DNA from: Beta vulgaris subsp. vulgaris
Taxonomy: Eukaryota; Streptophyta; Magnoliopsida; Caryophyllales; Amaranthaceae
Length of the DNA stretch: 64,000 nt
NCBI RefSeq assembly: GCF_026745355.1
Contig: NC_079210.1
Location: 8,516,740-8,580,739 of the forward strand
Reading direction: 5' to 3'
Shown one piece after another: positions 34,600 through 45,599 of the stretch. A program made the translations under genes and the position numbers. Position 1 is the first letter of the stretch; each line of letters starts with the position of its first letter. Under the pieces are notes generated by a model. The model had not been told where the DNA came from, did not search any database, and saw only the letters and a list, made by a program, of their open reading frames with translations.

Positions 34600-35270
34600 A
34601 GAACATGGAGCAATTTTTACGATGCTCTTTCTCACTCTCAGAGGAACAGAGTTTAGGCTTAGTGCAATGTGTTTGCGCCTCTTAGGTTTTGGTTCCTCCG
34701 GTTAGGAACAGGGTACTCCAAGATAATCATTATCTTCTTCTAATCATTAGGGCAGTTTTTTTTTCCTGAGGAACTGGAGCATTCTTCCTTGAATGAGAAA
34801 CCTTCTTGGACAGACAACCAAGTCCATTTAGGGTCTTCTCATTCAAATGTTCCCTTGTTTGCTCCTATGTGGTCCAACCATAAGTCTTACTTCAAAGTGA
34901 TGAAGTAAGAAGTTATCAAGGCACCGTACCAATCACAATATTTTCTAATGCAGTGGTTAAGATGTTGAATGAAGAGGGAAGGGAATTGATTTGTATGGTG
35001 GTCCAAGCAAAACATGTAACACATATCCAAGAGACCCACTTCATTCCTCTTTTCAGTTCGAGGAATGAGTGCTCTCCAAACCAATTAAAAGTACTTTGTG
35101 AAGGGAGAGAGTAGGTTATGGTTAAGTTTGTTTTGGCCAGCTGTTCCTCCAAAATATTCTAAGATTTTGTCTTGAGGAAAATTCGGAAAGGAAACAGTTC
35201 CTTTCCGTTAAAAATACAAATCAGTTCCTTTGCAAGGAACTTCCCATACTTTGCTGTAAAGCTTGATTAA
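34600..35270 (-). pseudogene. Env-position ORF of SIRE-like element, second-contig copy
   Basis: It aligns with 25780-26480 but is broken into short frames (RALIPRTEKRNEVGLLDM still readable near 35030-35080) by single-base deletions. The first contig keeps this region open for 246 codons, which suggests these breaks are at least partly sequence errors. Confidence 0.7.
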
Positions 35271-36576
35271 ACCTTATTTTCTTTCCTCTAACCTCAGTTG
35301 TGCAAGTTCCATTGTATTAACAAAATTTGCACAAAATCATCCATAGCTAGAGGAACAAGAGCATTATTAAAGGCGAATTCAAACAAGAATTCCATGCCTT
35401 GTTCCTTTAGAATGGAGTTAATTCTTGAAATTCAATTTATTTGCCCATTCTAAATCGACGCAAAAACCCAAATACCTAGATTCACTTCGTTCGACCCTTT
35501 CTTGGAAGAGAAGAAACAGTTCCTTTGGAAGGAACAGGTGCATTTCTTCTTCTTCCCCCTGAGATTGTTCCGGGGTTTCTTCTTCATCATCTTCCCCAAT
35601 AATTTCTTCTTACGCATACTCCTTCTAGGAGATTCTAATTGTGTTCCTCTAGGGGTTTTTTGAATTATGTCGGTTTCAAGGGTTTTGTTGGAGATGAAGA
35701 AATTTCCATTTTTGAAGTGTTTGTGTTTTTGATGTTGGAAAAGGAGTTTCTTGAAGTTTTTGCCATGATTTGAGAAGGTTTGAGGTTTTTATGGAGTATC
35801 AAAGGTGTATGAAGGTTTCGGTTGGTGAAGATAGAATTGAGGAACACGGTTTCTTATAGATGAATTGAAGAAGGAGTTTTGCATGTAATAGTAATTATGA
35901 CACGCGGGAAAAAATAAAGCAAAATAAAAATAAAAAGAAAACGAAAAGATAATAAGAACCAAGATTTAATTAAATGTTCCCTATTTTTGGGATTTTTCGG
36001 ATTTTTCGGATTTTTATGAATTTTATGAATTTTAATTTTTGAAAGAAAATAAATGCTAAGGAACTTGTGCTATAGGAACAACTAATGCTACATATCAATG
36101 TCCTTCATATATGCATGTTTCTTGACCTTAGGAAAAGTAAGGGGAGTATTATGTGACATTTGTGAGTTGTTTAATTTCTTTGAATTCATGTTTTGTTTTG
36201 CAACATTCCAATTTGCAATGGTCTTAGGCAATTAAACACAATTATTTTAGCACACAAAGTCACTCAAATTGATTCAAACATGGGGGAATGATATAGGAAC
36301 AATCACTTAATTTTTATTAAGCCTAACTCAAGCCTTAATTTTTAATATCTATCTTTGCAAAGGCTTAGTTAGATATCAGCAATCTGATAATCAGTTTGAC
36401 AAAACTCAAGTTTAATCAAACCTTTTTCAACATTTTCTCTTAAAAAGTGATGTCTATATGTATATGCTTTACTCTAGAATGATGCACTGGATCTTTAGAT
36501 ATACTATAGCACTTGTATTGTCACAATAAATAGGAACACAATTCAAAGTTTATTCCATAGTCACTAAGTTGTTGTT

Positions 36577-39470
36577 TTATCCAAAGCATTTGAGAGCAAC
36601 ATGCAGCAGCGCTACATATTCTGCTTCAGCAGTGGATAAAGCAACTGTGTTTTGTTTCTTGGTACTCCAAGAAACTAAACTATGACCAAGGAATTGTGCC
36701 ATACCTGAGGTGCTTTTCCTATTTACAAGATCTCCAGCATAATCTGCATCTGCATATCCTTTTAGTTCGAATGTATCACTTCTTGGATAGTAGAGTCCAA
36801 GATCATCTGTTCCTTTAAGATATCTAAGAATTCTCTTCACAGCAGTGAGGTGAGACTCCTTTGGATTTGCTTGAAATCTAGCACACAAACCAACACTGAA
36901 AGCTATGTCTGGACGACTAGCAGTTAGATACAAAAGTGAACCAATCATTCCTCTATATTTTGTTTGATCAACACTTGTTCCTATGGAGTCTTCATCTAAT
37001 CTAGTTGAAGTTCCCATAGGAGTGTGATTTATCTTTGAATTTTCGAGGCCATATTTCTTTAATAGTTCCTTTATGTATTTTTGTTGGTGAACAATTTACC
37101 TTTTCAGTTTGTTTGATTTGTATCCAAGAAAGAAATTTAACTCACCCATCATACTCATTTCAAATTCATTCTCATGAGACTTGAGAATTCTTTGCACAAT
37201 GTTTCATTAGTAGCTCCGAATATGATGTCATCAACATATATTTGAACAAGCAAAATTCAGTTCCTTTAGATTTTAGGAACAAGGTTTTATCAACCTTTCC
37301 TCTTTTTAAATTGTTTTCTAAAAGGAACTTTGATAATCTCTCATACCATGATCTAGGTGCTTGTTTTAACCCATAAAGAGCTTTATCAAGCTTGTAGACA
37401 TGATTTGGGAGATTATTATTTTCAAACCAGGGGGTTGTTCAACATATACATCTGTTTAGATAGCCATTTAAAAATGCACACTTTACATCCATTTGATATA
37501 ATTTAAATCCCATGTAAGCAGCAAATGCAATTAAAATTCTAATGGCTTCTAATCTAGCTACAGGAGCAAAGGTTTCTTCATAATCATTCCTTCTTGTTGT
37601 TATAACCTTTTACTACAAGTCTAGCTTTGTTTCTTCAATGGTTCCATATTCATCTAGTTTGTTTCTAAACACCCATTTTAAGCCAATTACTTTTTTGTTT
37701 AGATGAGGAACTAGATGCCATACCTTGTTTCTTTCAAACTCATTTAATTCAGCTTGCATTGCAGTAATCCAATCAGAGTCAGTTAAGGCTTCTTCATGAT
37801 TTCTTGGTTCCATCATTGATAGGAACGCATGAAATGCACAAAAGTTCCTTAACTGAGATCTAGTTTGCGTACCTTTGGATATGTCGCTGATTATGAGTTC
37901 CACAGGATGTGACTTTTGTAATCTCCAAGGTTTTGGTTGAAACTCTCTTATAGGAACATGTTGTTCCTCATGAGTTCCTTGAGTAGATGAGGAACTCTGC
38001 TCAGTTGTTCCTCTGTTAGCCTCGGTGGACTCAGTTCCTTCATTTGAGGAACAGGAGACATCTTCTCCTCCTTGAGGAACAGGAAATCATTGATTCATTA
38101 TTTTCAAATTCCTCGTTCCTTTCCTCTTTCACTTCTTCTTCTTCTTGTGAATCTGCTGTTCCTTGTACTGGTTGTGCTAACCCTATCTCATAGTCATCAA
38201 CCTGTATGCTTGGATTATTTGTCAGATTCATCAAAGATTACATGAATGCTTTCTTCAACACACATAGTTCTTTGTTATATACTCTATAAGCTTTACTATG
38301 TGAGGAGTATCCTAAAAATGTTGCTTCATCACTCCTTGCATCAAATTTTCCAAGATTATCTTTTCCATTATTATGCACATAACATTTGCACCAAATGTTC
38401 TAAAATGGTGATTTTGGTTTCTTTCCAAATAAAGTTCATAAGGAGTTTTATTAATGATAGGTCTCATCATGGCACGATTATTATGTGACAAGCAGTATTA
38501 ACAGCTTCAGCCCAAAAGTTCCTTGGAAGTTCACTAGCAATTAACATGGTTCTAGACATTTCCTCCAAAGTTCTATTTTTCCTTTCTACAACACCATTTT
38601 GTTGTGGTGTTCTAGGGGCAGAAAAATTATGATCTAGGCCATTATCTCTGCTTAGTCATCAAATTTATAATTTTCGAATTCCTTGCCATGATCTGATCTA
38701 ATGTGCATTATTTTATGTCCACTTAGGTTTTGAACTCTTTTAGCAAAGACAAGGAACTCATCATAAGTTTCATCTTTACTAGGAGAAAAATAACCCAAGT
38801 GTACTATAGAGTAGTCATCTACAATCACAAGTACATACCTCTTTCCACTTCTGCTTTGAATTCTCATGGGTCCACATAAGTCCATATGAATTAATCTAAT
38901 GGTTTAGTGGTACTTACAATCGTTTTAGATTTGAAAGAGGATCTTACTTGTTTACCTCGTGCACATGCATCACAAACTTGATCAATATGAAATTTTATGG
39001 ATGGTAATCCTAAAACAAGTCTTTTGATCTAAGTTTCTCAAGTAATGAAAAGCTAGCATGTCCTAGACGCTTGTGCCATAGAAGAGTGAATCATCTTCAA
39101 TAACACTAAGACAAGTTAAATTGATTTGAGGAACAAGGTCTAGATCCACAATGTATGTGTTCCCTTTCCTTGTTCCTTCCAAATAACCTTCTTAGTTTTA
39201 ATGTTGATGATCAAGCATTTTTCTTTATCAAATTTTACAGTATTTCCTTTGTCACAGAATTGAGAAATGCTTAATAGATTATGTTTTAGACCTTCAACTA
39301 AAAATACATTTTCAATGGAGTGTAATGGTGACTTACCAACCTTACCCATAGCATATGTTACCTTTCTTATTATCACCAAATGTTACACTCCACCTTCATA
39401 GGTTGTGAGTGAGAGAAACTTCGTTTTGTCTCCTGTCATGTGCTTGGAACAACCACTATCGAGATACCAT
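36577..39470 (-). pseudogene. Protease, integrase, RT, RNase H of SIRE-like element, second contig
   Basis: It includes the protease active site region (WYLDSGCSKHMTGDKTK, about 39420-39465) and FLVEGLKHNLLSISQFC. Integrase follows (MDLCGPMRIQSRSGK, IRSDHGKEFEN), then RT, and an RNase H frame of 146 codons at 36577-37017 (YADADYAGDLVNRKSTSG, LSTAEAEYVA). The order is the usual copia PR-INT-RT-RH. Many one-base indels interrupt it. RNase H is more intact here than in the first contig. Confidence 0.9.
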
Positions 39471-39589
39471 GTGTTGTTCCCCTCACTCCAACCTGCAAAA
39501 ATCAACTAGTGTTAGTTGAGGAACCCCATCTTTCGTGGGTTCCTGTTCTTGACTAGGATTTGTTTTGACAACCCATTTTTTCTTACTTA

Positions 39590-41318
39590 TTGTCACATTT
39601 TCCCAATCATCTCAGATTTTAATTGACATTGATTTATGTAATGACCCACCTTGCCACAATACATACAAATTATCACTAGGTAGATCAACATATTTCTTTG
39701 TCTTGTTCCTTTTCTTGTAGTTTTCAAAACCAAGACCTTCCTTCCTTTGGTCTGTGGTTTCTCAATCCACTTAGGAACTTTCATGATTTTGCCTCTGTTC
39801 CTTGCGACAACCAGTTCCTTTTTAAGATTACAGATCTGTTCCTTTAAAATATTTTTCTCTTTATTTATTTTTTCAATCTCAGATCTGTATCCTTTCAAAG
39901 GGTTGATCTTATATCAAAGGAACTCAGAACAGGGACAAATTCCTTCAAGTGTGAAATCTCTAAATTAATTAGATAATTTTCATTTTTCAAACTTCATAAA
40001 TTCTTTGATTTTAAGTTTTTATCAATAAATCAAAAATCTTGTTTCAACATCTTTCTCATTTTCTTAAGCCATTCTATGTGTTCCTTGCAAACTTTTAAGG
40101 CTTGTTCCGTTTGTTCACGTTTTTCACGTTCATCTCTACATTCAAGAATTGCATCATAAAGAAGATCATATATTTCAGGCCTAGTTTTACCATCTAGTTC
40201 TGACTCAAGTCCATGTTGACTTACCTCAATTTTTCTTCATCTTCTTTTTCGTCATGTTTGCCATGAGGCAAAGGTTTGCTGTTTCTTCAGTTGGTTGTTC
40301 CTCTTCTTCTTCCGTCTCTGAATCTCCCCAAGCAGCTATCATAGCTTTGCGCACATTTGCCTTAGAGAAAGGTGCTTTTGATTCTTTGTTCCTTTCAGCA
40401 AAGCGTTCCTTGTTCCTTTCTTTGGTTTTGTCATTTTCCCAAAGAGGACATTCCTTGATGAAGTGATCTGTACTTCCACATTTATGACAAGCAGCTTTGT
40501 TAGAAAATTTCTTAGTTTTACCTTTGAAGTTTCCATTCTTCATGTTCCTGTACATCTTTCGAAATTTTCGAACCATGAGGGCTGCTTCTTCTTCTTCAGA
40601 GTCCGAATCATCTTCATCTTCGCTTTGAGAGCAATTGATTTTGATTTGGAGCTTTCACCATATTCAGTATCAAGGTGAAGCTCATGAGTCATAAGTGACC
40701 CTGCCAGCTGTTCTAAGTTGAACTTAGTGAAGTCTTTTGTTTCTTGAAGAGCAGTGACTTTAGCCATCCATCTGTCCTTAGGAAGACTCCTAAGAACCTT
40801 TCGAACCTGTTCCTCAGATGAAATAAACTTTCCAAGAGAAGCCAACTCATTATAATGTTAGTAAAACGAGTAAACATGTCTCGGATGCTTTCTTTGGATT
40901 TCATGCAGAACAGTTCATATTGATTCATAAGTAAATCAATTTTCGATCTTTTAACTTCATTAGTTCCTTCGTGGGTTACTTCTAGTAAATCCCATATTTG
41001 CTTTGCGGATTTGCATCCCATGATCCTATTATGTTCATGGGGTCCAAGTCCACAATGCAAAGTTTAATAGCCATGGCATTTACTTCCATTTTTTCAAAAT
41101 CAGATTTGTCTAATCAGAGAGGGGTTTAAGAGTTACCTCATTTTTGTCATTTGTAGTTGTGACTTCGAAATCACCAACTTCAATGACTCTCCATACCTGA
41201 TAGTTTTCAGCTTGATGAATATCTCCATGCGGTTCTTCCAATAGTTGTAGTACTTCCCATTGAACATAGGAGGCCTTTGAGTGGAATAACCTTCTTCAAG
41301 TTTCTCGGTGGTATTCAT
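39590..41318 (-). pseudogene. gag of SIRE-like element
   Basis: It starts MNTTEKLEEGYSTQRPP (41318) with FNGKYYNYWKNRMEIFI, the usual SIRE-type Gag opening. Next come SAKQIWDLLEVTHEGT and LPKDRWMAKVTALQE, then a CCHC knuckle CHKCGSTDHFIKECP near 40455-40500 with flanking lysine-rich and glutamate-rich stretches. A second knuckle, CMYCGKVGHYINQC, is near 39620-39665. At least four frame breaks occur. This part exists only in the second contig. Confidence 0.88.
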
Positions 41319-41368
41319 TGTTCCTTGGATCTTTTTCTAATAGGGTTTCCTATCTTACGTGAGTTCTA

Positions 41369-41380
41369 GCTCTGATACCA
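41369..41380 (-). other. Primer-binding site of SIRE-like element
   Basis: On the minus strand this reads TGGTATCAGAGC, a perfect initiator tRNA-Met complement, two bases from the 5' LTR. Confidence 0.95.
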
Positions 41381-41382
41381 AT

Positions 41383-42723
41383 TGTTATTTCCCTAGGAAC
41401 ACTACAAGAGGGGGGTGAATTGTAGGTGTAGAAATAAACGTAACTTTTTGCGGAAATTAAAACTTAAACGAATAAACAAGCTAGAAGCACAAGGGATTTT
41501 TACGAGGAAAAACTTCTTGGGCCCAACAAGAAGAAACAACCTCGACCACTAGGGATTTTAAACTCAACACTTTCACTAATTAGGCCAAACAACTTTGTTA
41601 CAACCTAATTCTAACTCGAGCCACCTTGAGTTCCTAAACTCAAGTTCCTGAGCCACTGTTCCCTTAACAGCAGTTCCTCTCAACTTCACTCGAAGTTTTC
41701 TCACATACAAGCTTCACTCAAAGCCTTTCTCTTACAGAACTTCACTCAAAGTTCCCTTACCCCAAAAACCAAAATACAATTGATCGAAATAAGCTTAGTG
41801 GAATTAGAGTAAGAAGGCAAAGAACAAATGGCTATTATGAGAGAATGAAGGCACTGACACTTAATAATTCAAACTCACTTAATTACTTAGTCAGACACAA
41901 TTTGGAACTTATCTAGACTTCATATTTATAGTGAATCATGAAGAACGTGGGATTAAACTTGATACATGTTTAAGTCCATTAACCCATGATGTTCCTTCCC
42001 CTAAGGAACACGTTTCATCATGTCCCATGATCCCATGAACTAAAATGAACGTGGATAATTAGCCATTACTCCTAATAATAGGAGTTCCTTGAGCTTTATC
42101 CGAAAATCAGTTTTTAAAAAACTTTTTATCTTTAAAACTGAATTTTAATCTTTAAGAAAATAATATCTTTTAAAAAAATCTTTCTAAAACCGGATATTTA
42201 TTTTCTTTTTTTCCGAAAAAAAAATCTTTTCCACAAGATTTTCTTTTTAAAACTGATTTTATCATTTGAAATTAGATAAAACTAATTTCCTATAATTTAG
42301 GCATGACTTACTCAATTCACTTTTAACCGTTATACTTTTGCACGCCTAAGTCTAGTTCCTTTTATTAATAAGTTCCTTTAACATATTCGTTTAGTGCCAC
42401 TTAGTTTGTTCCTTACAAAGGAACAAACTCTCATTCTCAAATAAGTGCCACTGTTCCTTACCATTCTTACTTTGTTCCTTTACATTGGAACTAAGAAATA
42501 AAACGCCTAGCTTCTATTCTTCTTGATCCAATGCTTGCTCCAGTATCAACATAGAAACTTCTTTACTTAGCCTTTGAAATCCTTTCTTGATTTCATCCTT
42601 GACTTCGTATTCTCCCAGTTCCTTTCATTGATACCTTAAACACCATACACTTAAATAACTCATTAGTTCACTACTTAGTTTGTATCTTTGTTTCTTTGTC
42701 ATCATCAAAACCAGGGTTCAACA
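41383..42723 (-). repeat. 5' LTR of SIRE-like element
   Basis: This 1341-bp LTR has TGTTATTTCC...GGTTCAACA ends. It differs from the 3' LTR mainly by short indels, implying a young insertion if these are sequencing errors. Confidence 0.94.
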
Positions 42724-42728
42724 AATTT

Positions 42729-42887
42729 CATCTCATTTGAGAAATTGTTGAGAGAAAGGATGTAATAGTTTGCAAGGTTCATACGGATAGCAATGTCGCT
42801 GATCCTTTGACTAAACCATTGCCACAACCCAAGCATGAGAGTCATACTAGGGCTATAGGGCTTAGGCATATAGGAGAGTGGGTTTAA
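42729..42887 (+). pseudogene. RNase H C-terminus of outermost copia
   Basis: It continues in frame from 23178 once one AATTT copy and the SIRE-like element are removed. It reads HLIREIVERKDVI, VHTDSNVADPLTKPLPQPK and HTRAIGLRHIGEWV, ending at TAA 42885-42887. These are the usual final motifs of a copia polyprotein. Confidence 0.92.
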
Positions 42888-43584
42888 TTATGTACTATTT
42901 ACTTTTAATTAGTCCACAGTTATAATTACTCATTTTGATATGTTATGTTTATGTTTATCAATAAAAGTTTTGTTCTTATTTAATCTTGGTTTAGTATTAA
43001 ATAAAACGTTCAAAGTATTTTATAACGTTTGATAGGATTGTCATATACGTGATTTGACAAATGGAACTCTATCCAGTGAACAGGAGTTATAATATACCTT
43101 AGTCCCTAGTCCGAATCATTAAGTTGAATGTAAATGATTCAGTTTCATGGACTAGATTGCAAGTTGATTGATAGCGCGGTTTCATGGGTTATAGGGACAT
43201 GGAGATGTCTAGTCATTTGCATAGGCTTGTATAATTGATACACGCTGCAAAATGTTGTGCCGTAAAAGGAGGTTATAAAGGCAGCGATCAGAACTGCTAT
43301 TAATTGAGTGGGAGCTTTGGTCATACAAGATTGGATAAGTCCTCCTAAGAGTTAGGATTGGTGTCTTGGCCTCTTGAAGAGCAAGAAATAGAAAAATGCG
43401 TTGCCGTGCTCAAATGGAATAAGGAGTTAATCATTTGTTTCGATAGTTTGAACTCATATTTCAAGGAACGAATTGAATATTGGTATGATGAACTAACATA
43501 TGATGTTATCATATCATCAAGTTAGACATTGAGCGACTGAAGGAGTTTGAAGGTTACGCACTTATTCTTAGACAAGTGGGAGAT
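42888..43584 (+). other. 3' untranslated region and polypurine tract of outermost copia
   Basis: About 700 bases have no credible ORF. The tract CAAGTGGGAGAT (43573-43584) directly precedes the 3' LTR and is the likely polypurine tract. Confidence 0.75.
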
Positions 43585-44294
43585 TGAAGGATTTTGTCCT
43601 CGATCAAGTGTAATAAACTAAATAATATTAGGACAAATGATGGAGATAATATATTCAATAATATTAGGTGATCACAACGTTGTGCTAGAAGCTAATTGTG
43701 ATTTGTTGGACTAATATGATTGGGCCAACTACTAGTATTATTGAGTCATATGAGGTCACACAAGTAATAACACTTGGATGATATCCAAACCCATTTGTGA
43801 AATGGGTTGGATGATTTTATAGTGGGTGGAAAGACATGTAACTTATGAGTTTATTAGGCTCATAATGTATGACATTATGAGGCCAATAAAACCTCATGAA
43901 GTCTTACTTGTAACCTCTCCTATATACTAATATTAGGGGTTACATAGTAGAGCATCTTTTACATCATCTTATTGAGAGAAAAATCTGATTTTTTTTCTCT
44001 TAGCTTTTCCCACCCATTTTCGGCCCTCACCTCTAAAAGTAAGAGAGTGTTTTCTATCTTCCGTACTAGCATACGTGGTGATCCAAATGTTGTTTGGGAC
44101 CAATACTAGAGGAACGACGCTTGACATTCTAAACGGATCTCCACTAAAAGGTTGTGGTGTGCAAAGGAATTCACGCATCAAGAGGTATATTTCTATACTA
44201 TTATTTGATTCATACTAGTTTATGCAATGATCTTGGGATAGATGTTCAAGTATATGATACTTAGCTTTCCGCATTATGGATCTAAGTTCCTACA
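43585..44294 (+). repeat. 3' LTR of outermost copia
   Basis: It begins TGAAGGATTTTG after the polypurine tract and ends TTCCTACA, matching the 5' LTR end at 1-67. The flanking bases after it are CCAAG, the expected target duplication. No ORF is present. Confidence 0.88.
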
Positions 44295-44690
44295 CCAAGT
44301 CCATTCTAATTATTCTATCTTGGTGGCTGAGGTTTGGGGTTTGAGCGAAAGAATCAGGGGGCGCTTTCTTTAGGTATTAAGAATGTTTTTGTGGAGGGGG
44401 ATAATCTCTTAGTTATTCAGGCTATCAGAAGAGTTTGGAAAATCTCATGGTCTATTAGTGCTCTTATAGGTTATACGGAGGAGGATTTGAAGAAGTTTGA
44501 TGACGTCCGTATTGGTTATGTTTTTAGAGAAGATAATTGTGTTGCGGATTGGATGGCTAACCGTGGCCACCCTTCTCCTAATCTTTGTTATTGGTTTGAG
44601 TCTCTTGATCCTACTTTTTCCATGATCATCCGTAAGGATGCTTTAGGGTGGCTTGTTAATTAGGTTCCTCCCTAGTTTTCTTTTTGGCTA
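44295..44690 (+). pseudogene. RNase H-like 3' end of a LINE
   Basis: An open segment to TAG at 44663 encodes the RNase H-like domain found at the end of many plant non-LTR elements: GIKNVFVEGDNLLVIQAI, VREDNCVADWMANRGH-type motifs (here YVFREDNCVADWMANRG) and a terminal LGWLVN. The upstream part (AEVWGL) starts right at the copia border. A short 3' tail, GTTCCTCCCTAG...GGCTATAAAAAAATAA, follows. The copia element probably inserted into this LINE; the rest would be left of the window. Confidence 0.75.
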
Positions 44691-44729
44691 TAAAAAAATA
44701 ACGAGATACCATATGACTATTGTTTAACC

Positions 44730-44998
44730 TAGAGCTGATCAAAGTGAACCTGACTCGAAAGATGTCTGGGCTTGGGCAGATTTTTGGGCCGGAATTCAGC
44801 TCGACCCGTTTGTTTTTGCTTTGGGACGAGTTCTGGACAAGTTAAAAATGATTTTTTTAGTTGAAATTTTAGGTCGACCCGATTTTGGTCCGAAAAATCG
44901 TTAGTTTTGTCTTGAATAAGCGGGCTTTGGGCACAAAATTTTAGCTTGAATTTTGACTTGGCCTAAACCCGCTCCGACCCGTCATATGATCACCTCTA
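44730..44998. mobile_element. hAT-type MITE
   Basis: The 269-bp element has inverted ends TAGAGCTGATCA and TGATCACCTCTA (11 of 12 matching). The flanking 8-mers GTTTAACC (44722-44729) and GTTTTACC (44999-45006) are a near-perfect 8-bp target duplication, as in hAT elements. It is rich in GACCCG/CGGGTC-like words and has no ORF. Confidence 0.85.
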
Positions 44999-45059
44999 GT
45001 TTTACCTTACATGTTAATGATACTAGATGTCCAAAAAGGAGTGCATGAAACTCATATAT

Positions 45060-45330
45060 ATTGCAAAATTTGCAAGTAATTCAGTTGGGAAGGAAGTATG
45101 ACAAAAGTCCATGCAGACCCAATTTAATTTGTTTTGAGATGGGTTTTTGGCGATTAAAAATTATTTTTTTAATTTTAAATTTGACCCAACCCAATTTAGT
45201 CCGAAAAGCCCGTTATAATTGGCCCAAAATAGTGGGTTTTGGGCACAAAAAATCGATCCAAAATATATTTTCATGTGGTTATCGAGCCAAAATTGTGGGC
45301 TGATATTTTTTATGCAGCCTGGCTGTAAAA
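45060..45330. mobile_element. Degenerate relative of the adjacent hAT MITE
   Basis: Shared words in the same order include GGTTTTTGGCGATTAAAAAT, TAGTCCGAAAA, GGGCACAAAA and the GACCC/GGCCC alternation also seen at 44860-44970. Ends and target duplications are no longer clear. Confidence 0.5.
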
Positions 45331-45599
45331 CCCTTTAAATATATGAATTTTATAAATGTATTTTAATATGTATTTATATATAATTAAGTATATTTTAGTA
45401 TTTAAATGATTTCTTTCTTTAAAGGTTGACTATTTGAAAGTCAAAGGAATTATTTTAATGATTTAAAGAATTGAAGTTAAACTTTTTGTCTAGTCATGCT
45501 TTGAAAAAATATATATTTGAAATGCTTCAAACACTTTTTGGTTGTGAAAAGGATTTCTAATTGGGTATGAGGAACCCAAACACTCAATTCATCAATCAT

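Larger units (their letters stand above)
23179..42723 (-). mobile_element. SIRE/Maximus-like Ty1/copia retrotransposon (assembly-duplicated)
   Basis: On the minus strand the order is 5' LTR (41383-42723), primer-binding site, gag with two CCHC knuckles, protease, integrase, RT, RNase H, an extra ORF in the env-like position, polypurine tract and 3' LTR. The LTR start with CTACAAGAGGGGGG and the polypurine tract AAAAAGGGGGAAAT are typical of the SIRE/Maximus lineage. As assembled it contains a 500-N gap and a second copy of its 3' half plus flanking host. The second contig alone carries a complete element, 32073-42723 (10.65 kb). AATTT duplications flank it. Confidence 0.9.

Noticed and set aside
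30958..39238. A genuine 8.9-kb tandem duplication of nested elements
   Set aside because: Copy ends coincide exactly with the gap edges and differences are mostly single-base indels, which fits overlapping contigs much better.
69..41380. tRNA-like matches (TGGTATCAG and its complement)
   Set aside because: All four sit beside LTRs and are primer-binding sites. No cloverleaf sequence was seen, so no tRNA gene is called.
45061..45303. 80-codon ORF
   Set aside because: It falls inside the degenerate hAT MITE and has no protein-like features.
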